A stretch of 62,812 nt of DNA from Seison nebaliae. Lineage: Eukaryota > Rotifera > Pararotatoria > Seisonacea > Seisonidae. Under the pieces are notes generated by a model, which ran no database searches, was not told the origin of the DNA, and was given only the letters and a program-made list of their open reading frames with translations. Made by a program: the position numbers and the translations under genes. Where the stretch lies: positions 1 to 62,812 of the forward strand of contig JALJEE010000646.1 in NCBI GenBank assembly GCA_023231475.1, written 5' to 3'. This document shows, in pieces, positions 36,593 through 51,916 of the stretch; position 1 is the first letter of the stretch, and every line of letters starts with the position of its first letter.

Positions 36593-37227
36593 ACAACAAG
36601 CGAGAAATGAATGTTATCTTAACATTTCGAGAAAAGGAGAATTGAAAGAGAACGCAACAATTCATCGGTTGCTATGGAAACGAGGATTTAATTTTTGACA
36701 GTTTATATAACAAAAACTTTTGTAGTTCTTCATATTCATCTTTCGTCCTGAAACTAGTCGAATGATAAACTTTTCTGTCACCATCTGTTGATTTGGAACC
36801 TGTTCCAACATGATTTATGATTAGGAAAACCAAAAAATTTATATCTCTCAATTGGAAACTGAAGAAGAATAGATGATGAATCGATTAAACTTAAACAAGA
36901 CTGTTAATTCTTCCGAATTTACTGTTCGTATTTTTCTTTTAATTTCTCCCCACTCTTTTCTCCAAACTTAACTGTTTATCATACCTTGATTGTACGACTT
37001 TCCCCGCCTCTCCCATAATTATTAGGTGCAGATTATCCCTTTACCAATCTGTTAACTTCTTAAAAATTCAATTCCATTTCCTATGACTTCCCAATCTTTC
37101 GCACAAATTCAATTTAGAGTCAAAGGCATTTCATAAAAAATTACTTTTTTCCATCGCTATTTTTTCCTCTCAGCTTCAGTTTATCATAAATCTTCTTTAC
37201 TTTACTTATGAATGAAATTCTACGAAT
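36593..37227. other. Spacer upstream of the dynein gene
   Basis: About 635 bases between the small coiled-coil gene and the inferred first dynein exon. Presumed promoter and 5' UTR; no motif stands out. Confidence 0.5.
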
Positions 37228-40200
37228 ATGATGCCCAATCGTTTGAAGGTTTGAAAATCGTAATATAATATCAAAAGAAAAACATTAAACTACTTAGCAG
37301 AATGAAATATTAAATCCAAAAACTTTATGATTTGAATTACAAACTAAATTAAATTACTATTAATCGATAAATATACAGAAGAAATTGTTTAATATTTTTC
37401 TATAAATTTCAGCAAAAAATTAAAGAGGAACGAGATGCACAACGGAATCGGTTAGATTCTCGTCACCATTATATGATACTTCGAGTAAGCGAAAGTATTG
37501 GATTGGATGCAAATGAAGCAGAAGAGCAAATTCTTGAAGAAAATCAAGTTCACATTCTTCCCATTTCTTCGTTCATTTGACGATTTGTAAAGATTGATCA
37601 TTTATGTAATATCATAAAAGCGAATGGAACATCAACCGTTTTATTCTTTTACCAATCGTCACTTTTAAGTAAAAATCGAATTGATGGTAATAACGTGGAC
37701 GGAGAGGAAGGGAAAGGTTTAAAAATTAATCGAAATCCAAATTCAATAACAAAAGAGAAATTGATAGTTAAAATTTATTTAAATATTGGTTCACTTTGTC
37801 ATTCTTCTCACAACCAGATAACGGATGGGAAAGATGTAGGTATCAACGGAATGTGTTACTATTTCCTAAAAAGTAATACGGAAGTTGAAGTGACGGTGAA
37901 TAATGTTCATATGGAATTGATGTTTAATATGATCGATTGTTCTGAATCGTCTAAATTACTTCATTCACTTTCCTCCCATATTTCCACCATTTATCGTTCG
38001 ATTTTGTCGTCATCCGAATATGGGTGGGGTGAATTGATAAAAGACAAAAAAGAATTTCTTAAGACGAAGCATAAACTGTTGTCGAAAATTGATGCGTTTG
38101 TCGAATCGATTGAGAGTGCACAAAATTCTTTAGACGATCGTATCATTTTGGAGAAATGTACGAAATTCGATTGGAATTCACATCGACGTCCATCCGAATT
38201 TGGAGTCCTAGCATCTCAATCTCATATTTTGAGTGACGCGGAAACTTGTATGAGAATGTGGTCGAAACAAATTGAGCAGGTACTGGCAGAGAGTGAACAA
38301 ATCAGGAAAGAAGCTGATAATATCGGACCGAGAGCAGAATTGATCTATTGGAAAAGGAGAACGGCGAGATTCAATTATCTTCTTGATCAATTGAAACAAT
38401 GGAATGTACGTAATGTTCTTGGTGTTCTCATTGTCAGTAAATCGAAATTGATTAAAGTTTAATTAGAATAATAATCATTAAAATTTGAATTAATTAATTT
38501 TTAACTTATTTTCAGCAATGGAAAGAATTGGATGGAAGAATAACAGAAAAAGCAAATGAAGCTGAAAATAATGTACGATATCTTTATGAATTGGAGAAAT
38601 GTAATGATGTCTTATATGATAGTGATCCAGTAACCATGTTATCGTATATTCCACAATTAATCAGTTCCATTCGAATGATCAATTCTTGTTCCACTTATTA
38701 CAATACATCAGAAAGAATGACGTCATTATTTGTAAAAGTTATTTCTAAATTTAGAGTCATTTTCAAAATGATTTTCATTCGATTCCATCTTTTATTATTA
38801 TAATGATATTATTTTCATAAAATTTCCAGATAACAAATCAATTAATTAATTCGTGTCGGAATTATATTACGGAAGATGACATCGAGACAGCATGGACATT
38901 AGAGAAAAGTGTTCTTTTAAGTCGAATTGGTGATTGTGTGAAATTGTATGATCGATATTATGATGTTTATCAGAAAGTAAAGAAACAAGTGGCGAATTCG
39001 TCGACAGATCGACCGTTCGATTTTAGTGAAATGTATATTTTTGGCAAATATAAAACTTTCATTAAACGTCTGGAAAATATAAAGGAAATGTTCAATTTGA
39101 TTGATAATTATTCTCCGATTCAAACGTCGACAATCGAAGGAATTGAAATGATGGGAGCGAAATTGAATGTCATTGTGACTTCGATGAAGAAGAAGAAATA
39201 TAATTTTTTTGATGTTCGAAGAAAAGAATTTCAATCGGATTTCAACGATTTCAAACGAGCTATGTCTGATTTACATAATTCGATTTGTTCGTTCATCGAT
39301 AATCAATTCGAGAAAGTTCACGAAGTGAACCATTGTCTGGAATTGATTAAACGATTCGAATTGCTCAAATTGCCCAACGTCAATTTGACGGATAAATATG
39401 AAAAGATTCTCGTTTTGTATTCAAAGGAATTGGAATATGTGAAACGTTTGTACGAAAAAGACAAAAGAGATCCACCAATTGCTAGAAATCATCCGATTTC
39501 TGCTGGTGCTATCGTTTGGGCGCGACAACTATATCGTCGTATCGAACAACCGATGAATGTTTTTGTTGAACATAACGTGATAAAGAATACAACGGAATCG
39601 AGACGTATCGTCCGATTATATAATTCCACTTGTTTAGTTTTACTGAAGTTTGAGGAGAATATTGTGGCGAAATGGAAAGAAAATGTCGATATAGTTCTCA
39701 CAGGTCTTCGTGCGACGTTATTAATTCGGAATAATGAAACAGAAGAAATCGTTGTTAATTTCGATCCCCAAATCAACGAATTGATTAGAGAATCGATTTG
39801 TTTTCAACGTATCGGAATCAAAATTCCATCATCTGCATCAGATTTATTAAAGAAAAAAGTCCAATTACGTGAATGGTGCGATCGATTGAATATAATTTTG
39901 AAAGAGTATATGGACCTAAAGAAGAAGATTCCATCATCATTCGAATTGATTTTATTGAATCGAATGAGTGATTTGGAGATGGCAATTCAACCTGGAATTT
40001 TTACCATCAATTGGTTATCATTTCAAATTGATTCATTCATTGAATCGATTGAGAATGAATTAGAGAAATTTCGATTATTAATGAACCGTACAAATGAATT
40101 AATTAAATTTCGAATTGAGAAAGTTTTGAAAGATATTGGGGAAATTCAATTGGTTCATTTACCGGAAAAGAGTTCGATGACTATCGATCAATTTCAACGG

Positions 40201-43200
40201 AATACGGAAAGGGATTGTGAGAATGGAGTGAGATTACTTTCCGCCAAATCCCAGATGATAGAGAATGCGGCAATCGAATTATTGAAAATGATTTATATAA
40301 ATGAGAATATGGAAACGGAAAATGAAGAAATTTATATCGACAATGACGATGAGAAAAATAATGGATCGAGTAATAATGGATCACAAAAAACTTTGAAGAA
40401 AATGGATGCTAATGAAAAAAAGAGAATTGAAGAATTGGAATTATTGAATCAGAATGCACATGATTTAATTCATCATTTCAATAATCGAACAGTTGACGCC
40501 ATCGTTCGATTAGTTCGTTCGACATTGGAGAGTATAAGAAAACGAGTGATGCAATCATCATCTCATCTCCAATACGCTTCCGCCAACGAGAAATCACCAA
40601 CATTCTCCCAATTATTTCGTTGTGAAGCAAATTTGTATCATTCAAATATCGTCATGGAACCTAATATTGATGATCTTCAAACCGGATTTAATTTAGCAAT
40701 CACAGAAATTACAAATCTTGGTAAACATATTATGAGATGGAGGAAACATTTAGAAATTGATTTATTGAAGAAACGAACATCTGTTTTATCATCATCAGCT
40801 ACAGGAGTGACGAATAATTCAAATGAGAATGATCGAACGGAAACGCCTTCTCCTAATTATCATGGCAATGATGGAACATGTTTCAAAATGATTAGTGAAC
40901 ATAAAGATGTGACAAAATTAGTGTCGATTATGAATACTTGTATCGTATCGTTGAAGAAAGAGATCAATCAATCACTTGATCAAATGAATTCATATGAATA
41001 TCTTTGGAAAGATGATAAGAAAGAAGAATTGGAAAAATTCTTAGAAACTCAACCACATGTGGCAGATTATTCGGCGAAATTGAAAGAATATGATGAATTG
41101 AAACAATCGATAGAGAATGAAAATGATTTCATAACAACTGGATGTATAGCGATTTATTTGACTCGATTCAAATTATCATTATACAACGAAATTGGTCGTT
41201 GGAGAACGACATATTCAAATCAATTAGAAGAAGTCGAATCGGCCAATATGAATGAAATTTTCAATTTCATTGAAGATCTTGAGAAGAAATTGCAGAGACA
41301 ATTGAATGATTTGGATGATATCCGATTAACTATGTCGGCATTGAGTGATTTACGTGAAAATGAAGTTCGTTTTGAAATGAATATCGGTCCAATCGAAGAA
41401 ACATATAATATGCTCCAGAAAGATTCGTCAATTGCACCTCCAAAAGACGAATTGGAGAAATGTGATGTATTGAGATATTCGTGGGAGAAAGTTTGTTCGT
41501 TGGCACAAGAAGTTTCCAATGAATTAACAGCGATTCAAGCGCCATTTCAAGAGCAGTTGGTGGGAAATGTGAAACAATTTAAAATTGATTGTTTCGAATT
41601 TTATGAAGAATATCGAGATAGGGGTCCAAATGTCGTCGGTATTGCACCGAGAGAAGCGTCTGATCGTTTGAGTATTTACCAGAATATTTTCGATCAATTA
41701 TATCGACGATATGTAACGAATAATGGTGGTGAGATACTTTTTGGCTTACCAGTAACACCATATCCCGAATTATTACAAATAAAGAAAGAATTGAATCTTC
41801 TCCATAAACTTTATTCACTTTACGATAAAGTGTTAGATACGGTGAAAGAATATTATGAATTGTTATGGATCGATGTTGATATTGGGAAAATCAATGGGGA
41901 ATTATTAGAATTTCAAAATAAGTTCGATTTTATTTATAAAATTAAATTTACAGAATTTTTATGATTTTATTAGATGTCGTCGATTACCGAAAGGATTGAA
42001 GGATTGGCCAGCGTATACAGATTTGAAGAAATGTATCGATGATTTCAGTGAGAGTTGTCCCCTTTTGGAATTGATGACTGATAAAGCGATGAAAAAACGA
42101 CATTGGCAACGAATTTCCGATTTGACGAAACATCAATTCGATTTAGATAGTGATGATTTCAAATTGAAGAACATCATGGAAGCGCCGTTACTGATCAATA
42201 AAGATGATATCGAAGATATTTGTATATCCGCTGTGAAAGAGAAAGATATCGAAGCGAAAATGAAAATGATAACAAGCGATTGGAATAATCAGGAATTCCA
42301 ATTTATCACTTTCAAAAATCGAGGGGAATTATTGTTGAAAGGTGATCGAGTTCAAGAAATTATTGCGATGCTCGAAGATTCTCTAATGATGTTATCCGGT
42401 TTATTATCGAACCGATATAACACACCATTTCGAAAGAATATTCAATTGTGGGTGAAAAATTTGACGGATACGAATGAAATTATTGAGAGTTGGATGCAAG
42501 TCCAAAATTTGTGGTTATATTTAGAAGCGGTTTTCGTCGGAGGTGATATTGCTAAACAATTACCGAAAGAAGCGAAACGTTTCTCTAATATCGATAAGAG
42601 TTGGATGAAATTAATGACACGTGCACATGAAACGACCAATGTCGTTCAATGTTGTGTTGGCGATGACACTTTACATCAACTCCTTCCACATCTTCTAGAA
42701 CAATTGGAACTATGTCAGAAATCATTAACTGGATATTTAGAGAAGAAACGATTATTATTTCCACGATTCTTTTTCGTTTCCGATCCAGCTCTATTGGAGA
42801 TATTGGGACAAGCATCAGATCCACATACAATTCAATCTCATCTTTTATCAGTTTTCGATAATACGAAAAGTGTCTCGTTTCATGAGAAAGATTATGAGAA
42901 GATTCTTTCAATTCATTCAGCTGAAGGTGAGACAATCGAATTAGAGAAATTCGTTCGAGCTGAAGGTAATGTTGAAGTTTGGCTTCAAATGTTGTTGCAA
43001 ATGTCACAACGTTCAGTTCACGCTGTCATTCGAACAGCATATATGGCCATTTCTGATACCAGTAATTTCAATTTATTAGAATTTCTAGCAACTTATCCAG
43101 CACAAGTTGGTCTGTTAGGTATCCAGTTAATATGGACGAGAGATGCCACCGAAGCTCTCTCCAACACTCGATTCGATAAAAAGATTATGAGTCAAACAAA

Positions 43201-46200
43201 TCAATCGTTTCTCGAATTACTCAATCTTCTCATTTCTCAAACAACGAAAGACTTGACGAAAATGGAACGAACAAAATTCGAAACTTTAGTCACAATTCAT
43301 GTCCATCAACGAGATATTTTTGATGATATTTGTAAAATGCATGTGAAGTCGCCGTTAGATTTCGAATGGTTGAAACAAACCAGATTCTATTTCCAGGAAG
43401 ATGTCGATAAATTAATCATTCAAATTTGTGATGTCGATTTTCAATATCAGAATGAATTTCTTGGTTGTACTGAACGTCTGGTAATTACACCACTAACTGA
43501 TCGATGCTATATAACTTTAGCTCAAGCTCTTCATATGTCGATGGGTGGAGCACCAGCGGGACCGGCAGGAACTGGTAAAACTGAAACAGTGAAGGATATG
43601 GGACGGTGTTTGGGAAAATATGTTGTTGTGTTCAATTGTTCGGATCAAATGGATTTCCGAGGATTGGGTCGTATTTATAAGGGTTTGGCTCAATCCGGTT
43701 CTTGGGGTTGTTTCGATGAATTTAATCGTATTGATCTTCCCGTTCTATCAGTGGCCGCACAACAAATCGCCATAGTATTATCGGCAAAGAAGGAAAGAAA
43801 AAAACAATTTATATTTACCGATGGTGATAATGTTGAATTGAATCCGGAGTTTGGTCTATTTCTCACCATGAATCCCGGTTATGCCGGTCGTCAAGAATTA
43901 CCAGAAAATTTGAAAATTAATTTCCGTACCGTCGCTATGATGGTTCCTGATCGTCAAATTATTATTCGTGTCAAATTGGCATCGGTTGGATTTATTAATA
44001 ACATAGTTCTAGCTCGAAAATTTTTCGTACTTTATAAATTGTGTGAAGAGCAATTGAGTAAACAAGTTCATTATGATTTCGGGTTGAGAAATATTCTCTC
44101 AGTTCTGAGAACTTTGGGCTCAGTAAAACGATCTAGTCCGTCCGATACGGAAGAAACGATAGTGATGAGAGTATTAAGAGATATGAATCTATCGAAATTA
44201 ATCGATGAAGACGAACCATTATTTTCGTCGTTGATCAATGATCTTTTTCCTGGAATTCAATTAGATAAAGCTGGTTATCCTGAATTGGAATCCGCCATCG
44301 AAGAAGAAGTGAGAAATGAAAATTTAGTTTGTCATCAACCTTGGCTTTTGAAACTAATTCAATTATATGAAACTCAACGTGTTCGTCATGGAATGATGAC
44401 ATTGGGTCCTGCGGGCGCTGGTAAAACTTGTTGTATTCATTTATTAATGAAAGCGATGAGTCGAATTGGACATCCTCATAAAGAAATGAGAATGAATCCA
44501 AAAGCCATAACTGCACCACAAATGTTCGGTAGATTAGATGTAGCTACGAATGATTGGACTGATGGAATTTTCTCCACACTCTGGCGAAGAACTTTGAAGA
44601 CGAAGAAAGGTGAAAGTGTTTGGTTAGTGTTGGACGGTCCAGTTGATGCTATTTGGATTGAGAATCTCAATTCCGTATTGGATGATAATAAAACATTGAC
44701 ATTAGCGAACGGTGATCGTATTCCAATGGCAGCGAATTGTAAAATCATATTTGAAGTACATAACATCGATAATGCATCACCAGCAACGGTTTCAAGAAAC
44801 GGTATGGTTTTCATGTCGTCGTCAATAATGGATTGGGAGCCGATGGTCATCGGATGGTTACAACAGGAACGAAACCAAATGGAATATGATGTTCTTCTAC
44901 AATGTTTCTCTACTTCCTTTAATTCCGTTTATAGATTTGGTACGGAATCGTTAGTGATGAAAATGGACGTATTGGAATGTATGATAGTACAACAAGCATG
45001 TAATCTTTTATCATCTCTCTTACCATCATCAGATGATAAAGATCACGCATTTGAGAAAGATCACTTGAAACGATTATATGTTTTCGTATTGATGTGGAGT
45101 ATCGGTGGATTGTTGGAATTGGATGATCGGTCGAAATTGGAAACATTTATGGCATCAACTGAATTAAATCTTCCTTTACCTAACACTTCCAATGATGATA
45201 CGATGTTTGAATATTTTGTGGATTCTTCTGACGGTCAATGGCATCATTGGAATACGAAAGTTCAAGAATACCATTATCCTACTGATCATATACCGGAATT
45301 TTCGTCCATTCTCGTTCCGAATGTAGATAATGTTAGAACAACTTTTCTTGTTTCATCTCTCGCTAAACGAGGGAAGGCCGTTCTCTTAACCGGCGAACAA
45401 GGAACAGCGAAAACTGTAATTCTTAAAAATTATATGACTCAATTGAACGCCGATATTTTTGTGAATAAATCCGTAAATTTCTCATCGGCAACTACTCCAA
45501 ATATGTATCAACGAATGATTGAGTCGTTTGTGGAAAAACGTGTGGGAACAACATATGGTCCACCCACAGGAAAAAAGATGATTGTCTTTATTGATGATGT
45601 TAACATGCCATTCATAAATGAATGGGGAGATCAGATTACTAACGAGATCGTTCGTCAATTGATGGAGAATGATGGTTTTTATTCGTTAGAGAAACCTGGT
45701 GAATTTACATCAATTGTTGATGTACAATATTTGGCTGCTATGATGCAACCAGGCGGTGGTCGAAATGATATTCCTCAACGATTGAAACGTAAATTTGGTA
45801 TTATCAATTGTACATTACCATCCAATATTAGTATGGATAAAATATTTGGGGTAATCGCTCGTGGTCATTATTGTAAGGAAAGAGGTTTCAATGATGAAGT
45901 GCAAAATATGGTGAATGAATTAGTTCCAGTTACTCGTCGATTGTGGCAATTGACTAAGACGAAGATGTTACCTACACCAGCTAAATTTCATTATGTATTC
46001 AATCTTCGTGATCTCTCACGAATATGGCAAGGTATTATAAATACCATCTCTTCTGTCATATCGTCGAAAGAAATACTAATTTCGCTTTGGAAACATGAAA
46101 TGACGAGAACAATCGCTGACCGTTTCGTCAATAATGATGATTGTATGTGGTTCGAACGAACATTACGTCGATGTGTTGAAGAAGAATTGAAAGATCCGAC

Positions 46201-49200
46201 ATATGTCAGTTTAGTTGAAAACGATCGATATTTCGTCGATTTTCTAAGAGATGCTCCTGAAGCTACTGGTGAAGAAACGGAAGAAGATGATTCTTTATTC
46301 GATGCTCCAAAAATTTATGAACCGATCGATTCTTTCCAACAATTAGAACAACGTCTGTTAATGTTCATGCAACAAAATAATGAAGCAGTTCGTGGATCAG
46401 GATTAGATCTCGTATTCTTTTCAGACGCAGTAAAACATCTCATAAAAATTTCAAGAATCATTCGCACCCCACAAGGTTCGGCCTTATTAGTCGGTGTTGG
46501 TGGTAGTGGAAAACAATCGTTGACGAAATTGGCATCATTTATTGCCGGTTATCAATCCTTCCAAATCACTCTAACCAAATCATATAACGCCACAAACTTA
46601 GCAGAGGATTTGAAAAATCTTTTCCGTATTGCAGGTCTCCAAGGTCAGGGAGTAAGTTTCATCTTTACCGATAACGATATAAAAGATGAGAATTTTTTGG
46701 AATATATCAATAATTTATTAGCATCAGGTTTCGTCGCCGGTTTATTCGCTCGCGATGAAATAGATGAAATAACTCAAGAATTAATTCCAATTATGAAGAA
46801 ACAATTTCCACGTCGACCACCAACAAATGAGAATCTCATGGATTATTTCCTCAGTAGAGCCAGACATAATTTACATATGGTACTTTGTTTCTCTCCAATC
46901 GGCGAGAAATTTAGATCAAGAGCGTTAAAATTTTCAGCACTAATTTCCGGTTGTACAATGGATTGGTTCCAACGATGGCCCAAACAAGCTTTAGTTGCGG
47001 TAGCTGATCATTTCCTTAAAGATTTCCGAATGATTTGTACACCAGAAACGAAGAAACAAGTCATCGAATGTATGGGTACGATGCAAGATGATGTGGCGGA
47101 GAAATGTACCGATTATTTCCAAAAATATCGCCGAACCGCTCATGTTACTCCCAAATCATATTTATCTTTCATTATCGGTTACAAAAACATATATACGGGA
47201 AAGAAAGAAGAAATAGAAGAACGGATGAATAAAATGATTGTCGGTTTGGAGAAATTGGTAGAAGCTTCTGTTTCCGTCGAACAATTATCGAAAGAATTAG
47301 TAGTAAAAGAAAATGAATTGGAAATTGCTAAACAGAAATCTGATGCCGTTCTTCAAGAAGTCAATAAGAAGAAGGAAGCAGCAGAAGTAATAAAATCTGA
47401 AGTGTTAGTAGTTAAGAATCGAGCACAAGGAATTGTCGACGAAATAGCGAAAGATGAAGAACTCGCCATGACGAAATTAGAAGCCGCCATACCGGACTTA
47501 GAGGAAGCCGAAGCGGCTTTAAATACGATTAAAGGCTCCGATATTGCCACATTACGAAGATTGGGAAAACCACCACATTTAATTATGAGAATTTTGGATT
47601 GCGTCTTAATTTTATTTAAATCTCCGCTAGAAAAACCGATTAATCTCGATCCCGAACGGCCTTGCATCAAACCCAGTTGGGACGAATCACTGAAAGTTTC
47701 ACATTTAAATAAATTAAAATTTTTTAAATATCTTTCTATTTCTCCCCCCAGATTATGGCACAAACGGGTTTTCTACAAGTTCTATTAGATTTCCAGAAAG
47801 ATACAATCAACGGTGAAACTGTAGAATTGATGCAACCGTACTTAGAAATGGAAGATTATAATTTTGAACAGGCAAAAAAAGTTTGCGGAAATGTGGCTGG
47901 TCTACTTAGTTGGACGATCGCCATGACGAAATTCTTTACTGTTAATCGAGGAGTACTTCCATTGAAAGCGAATCTTATCGTGCAAAAAGCTAAAGCGGCA
48001 GTTGCAAATGGAGATTTGATGAAAGCTCAACAGAATTTGGATGAGAAACAAGCTGAATTAGATAAAGCACAAGCAGAATTAGACGAAGCAATGAATGGAA
48101 AACAACGACTGATGGATGAAGCGGCCACATGTCAACGAAAGATGGAAGCCGCCGAAACATTGATCGACGGTTTAGGTGACGAAAAAATTCGTTGGACTCA
48201 AATGAGTAAAGAATATCGGGAACAAATCGGAAGATTGGCTGGCGACGTTCTCTTATGTACTGGGTTCCTTTCTTATTTTGGTCCATTCAATCAGGAATAT
48301 CGACACATTCTCCGCCAATCATGGAACAAGGATTTAAAACAAAGAAAAATTCCTTTGTCTCCTGATTTGAATGTTGTTGGGATGTTGGTCGAATCAACAA
48401 CAGTTAAATTTCTAAATTTTCATGTTAATAATTTTTTTTTGAAATTTTTCAGATTGGAGAATGGAATATTCAAGGCCTACCAAACGATGATTTAAGTACT
48501 CAAAACGGAATAATTGTCACTAAAGCTGCTCGATTTCCTCTTCTTATCGATCCACAAGGACAAGGAAAGAATTGGATAAAGAATCGAGAATCTCAGAATG
48601 ATCTCCAAGTTCCTCGAAATTAATATTTTCTACTAATAATTTTCGTGTAGATCACCAGTCTCAATCATAAATACTTTCGGCAACATCTCGAAGACGCACT
48701 TTCTCTAGGACGACCGTTATTGATCGAAGATGTTGGGGAAGAATTAGATCCAACATTAGATAATGTTCTCGATCGAAACTTCATAAAATCTGGTAGTTCC
48801 TTCAAAGTTTATTTTCTTTTTTTAAAATTTTTTTATGAATATGTTTCCAGGTAAAATTGAGCGATAAAGAAGTTGATGTTTTAACCGGATTCTCTTTGTA
48901 TATTACGACGAAAATGGCAAATCCAAATTACACACCTGAAGTAAGTGCTAGATGTTCAATAATCAACTTTACGGTCACAATGAAAGGATTGGAAGATCAG
49001 TTACTCGGTCGAGTTATATTGACGGAAAGGAAGGTGAATAAACTTTTATTTATTTTCATTCATTTTTTTTCTTCTTATCATTCGAAGGAATTGGAGAATG
49101 AACGTGTAAGATTAGTACAAGATGTAACGAAAAATCAAAAGAAGACGAAAGAGTTGGAAGAGAATTTATTATTTCGTTTAACTTCCGTCCAAGTTAGAGA

Positions 49201-51916
49201 AGTGTATTTATATCTCATTATCATCTATTCATTTAACAGGGTTCTTTGGTGGATGATGAAGATTTGATCGTTGTCTTAAAAGTAACGAAAACGACATCGA
49301 AAGATGTTAAAGAGAAATTGAAGATAGCGGAAGATACTGAAATTAAAATAGTAGAAGCGCGTGAAGAATATCGTCCGGTTGCTGCTCGAGGAAGTATTTT
49401 ATATTTCCTGATTGTTGAAATGAGTCTCGTCAATACGATGTATCAAACATCATTGAAACAATTCCTAAATATTTTTGATACTTGTCTTGAAAAGTCTCTT
49501 TTTCAATTTAATTTTTTTTAAAATTGATTTAAATTTTTTCAAATTTTTAGATCACAAAAATCACCATTAACATCGAAACGGATACAGAATATTATCGAAT
49601 ATATGACATATGAAGTCTTCAAATATGCCTATCGCGGATATTATGAAGAACATAAATTTATGTTTACACTTCTATTGACATTGAAAGTGGATTTGCATTC
49701 ACATAATATTCGTCATGAAGAATTTGAGACATTGATCAAAGGTTCATTTTTTTCATGATTCTTGACAATAATTCAAACAATTATTATCAGGTGGAGCATC
49801 TCTAGATTTGAATACGGTGAAACCGAAACCTGCAAAATGGATTTTAGACATGACGTGGTTGAATTTAGTTGAGTTGAATAAACTTCATCAGTTCAGTGGA
49901 ATTATTGATCAAATTGAACGGAACGATAAACAATGGAAACAATGGTTCGATAAGGAAGCCCCAGAAGATGAAATTATTCCTGACGGTTATCATTCAAGTC
50001 TTGATAAATTCCGTCGGTTACTTTTAATTCGATCGTGGTGTCCCGATCGAACAATGTCTCAAGCGAAACGATATGTCGAAAGTTCCATCGGTTCGAAGTT
50101 TGTTGAAGGTGTCATTTTGGATTTGGAGAAGATGTGGGAGGAATCGAATAATCGTACCCCGATGATCTGTTTTTTATCGATGGGTTCCGATCCGACGACT
50201 AATATTGAAAGTTTAGCGAAAAAAAAAGGATTCGACTGTCGTTCCATTTCAATGGGACAAGGTCAAGAGATACATGCCAGAAGATTATTACAGAATGCCA
50301 TGAGTGGTGAGGGTGGATGGGTCTTATTTCAAAATTGTCATTTATCTCTTGATTTCTGTGAGGAATTGATTGATCAATTAACAGAAACGGAAAATATATC
50401 AGATGAATGTCGTGTATGGATTACGACAGAGCCTCATCCAAGATTTCCAATTACTCTTTTACAGACTTCTATCAAATATACGGCAGAATCACCCCAAGGA
50501 ATCAAAGCCAGTCTACGTCGTTCATATATAGGAATTACACAGGATTTTTTGGAAATTTCAAATTTACATCAATGGAGACCGATGTTGTACGCGTTGTCTT
50601 ATCTCCATATGAGTGTACAGGAACGAAGGAAATTCGGACCGTTAGGATGGAATATTCCTTATGAGTTCAATCAAGCTGATTTCAATGCAAGTGTTCAATT
50701 TATTCAGAATCATCTCGATGATTTGGATCCTAAGAAAGGTGTTTCTTGGACAACGGTACGATATATGATCGGAGAAGTTCAATATGGTGGACGTGTGACT
50801 GATGATTATGATAAACGGTTATTAAACACTTTATGTAAGGTGTGGTTTGGGGAACATATGTTTGCCAACACATTCACATTCTATAAAGAATACACAATAC
50901 CACAATGTAAACGAGTTGATGATTATTTAACGGCTATCGCTAAATTACCAACAAATGATACACCTCAAGCATTCGGTTTACATTCGAATGCTGATATTAC
51001 TTATTCGTCGAATACTGCGAAAAAAATTCTTGATACTATTCTTTCCGTTCAACCGAAAGATTCCACTGGTACCAAAGGTGAAACGAGAGAATCAGTCGTT
51101 TATCATCGATCAACAGATATGTTGAATAAATTACCAGATGATTATTTGAAACATGAAGTAAAAGCACGTCTCCAAATCTTGGGTGCTTTACAACCCATGA
51201 ATATTTTTCTACGACAAGAAATCGATCGAATGCAACGAGTTATTTCGTTAGTTCGTCGAACATTAACCGATCTCAAATTAGCCATCGATGGCACCATAGT
51301 AATGAATGAAGATCTACGAAATAGTCTCGACGCTTTATATGATGGAAAAATTCCTGTCAATTGGACTAAATGTTCTTGGGAGTCAACCACTTTAGGTTTC
51401 TGGTTCTCCGAATTAATTAATAGAAATGAACAATTCAATCGATGGTGTTTTAAGGGACGACCTCATTGTTTTTGGATGACCGGTTTTTTCAATCCACAAG
51501 GTTTCCTTACTGCCATGAGACAGGAAGTAACACGAAACAATAAAGGTTGGGCGTTAGATCAAGTCGTCCTTGCAAATGATATGACAAAAACAATGAAAGA
51601 TGATATCGATCAATCTCCACAACAAGGTGTTTATGTATATGGACTATTCTTGGAAGGAGCGGGTTGGGATAAGAAAGGCTCAAAATTAATCGAACCACGA
51701 GCTAAAGTTCTATTTGAACAGATTCCAGTTATCCATCTCTATGCCATTAATGTCACTCTTGGAACGGTGGATAATCAACGAATGTATTCCTGTCCGATTT
51801 ATAAGAAACCTCAACGAACCGATTTGACATATATCGCTGCCGTTAATTTGAAAACTAATCAACCACAAGATCATTGGATTAAACGAGGAGTTGCTCTCCT
51901 GTGTGATATCAAATAG
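37228..51916 (+). CDS. DNAH5: Axonemal outer-arm dynein heavy chain, DNAH5/DNAH8 class (14 exons)
   Basis: Inferred exons: 37228-37248, 37413-37547, 37593-38456, 38516-38737, 38830-41921, 41974-47695, 47752-48402, 48453-48608, 48651-48806, 48851-49033, 49088-49192, 49240-49493, 49551-49741, 49791-51916. They join to about 4625 residues, essentially the length of human DNAH5, and align with it end to end from [12 protein letters not shown] to [10 protein letters not shown]. The N-terminal tail and linker are followed by six AAA modules. P-loops lie at about residues 1973 ([13 protein letters not shown]1), 2256 ([13 protein letters not shown]2), 2584 ([12 protein letters not shown]3) and 2951 ([12 protein letters not shown]4). 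A coiled-coil stalk with microtubule-binding tip spans about 3190-3500, then AAA5, AAA6 and the C-terminal domain. It is the gamma-type motor that powers ciliary beating in the axoneme. The first exon (ATGATGCCC...) is the least certain part. DNAH8 is so close that the two cannot be separated here. Confidence 0.95.
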
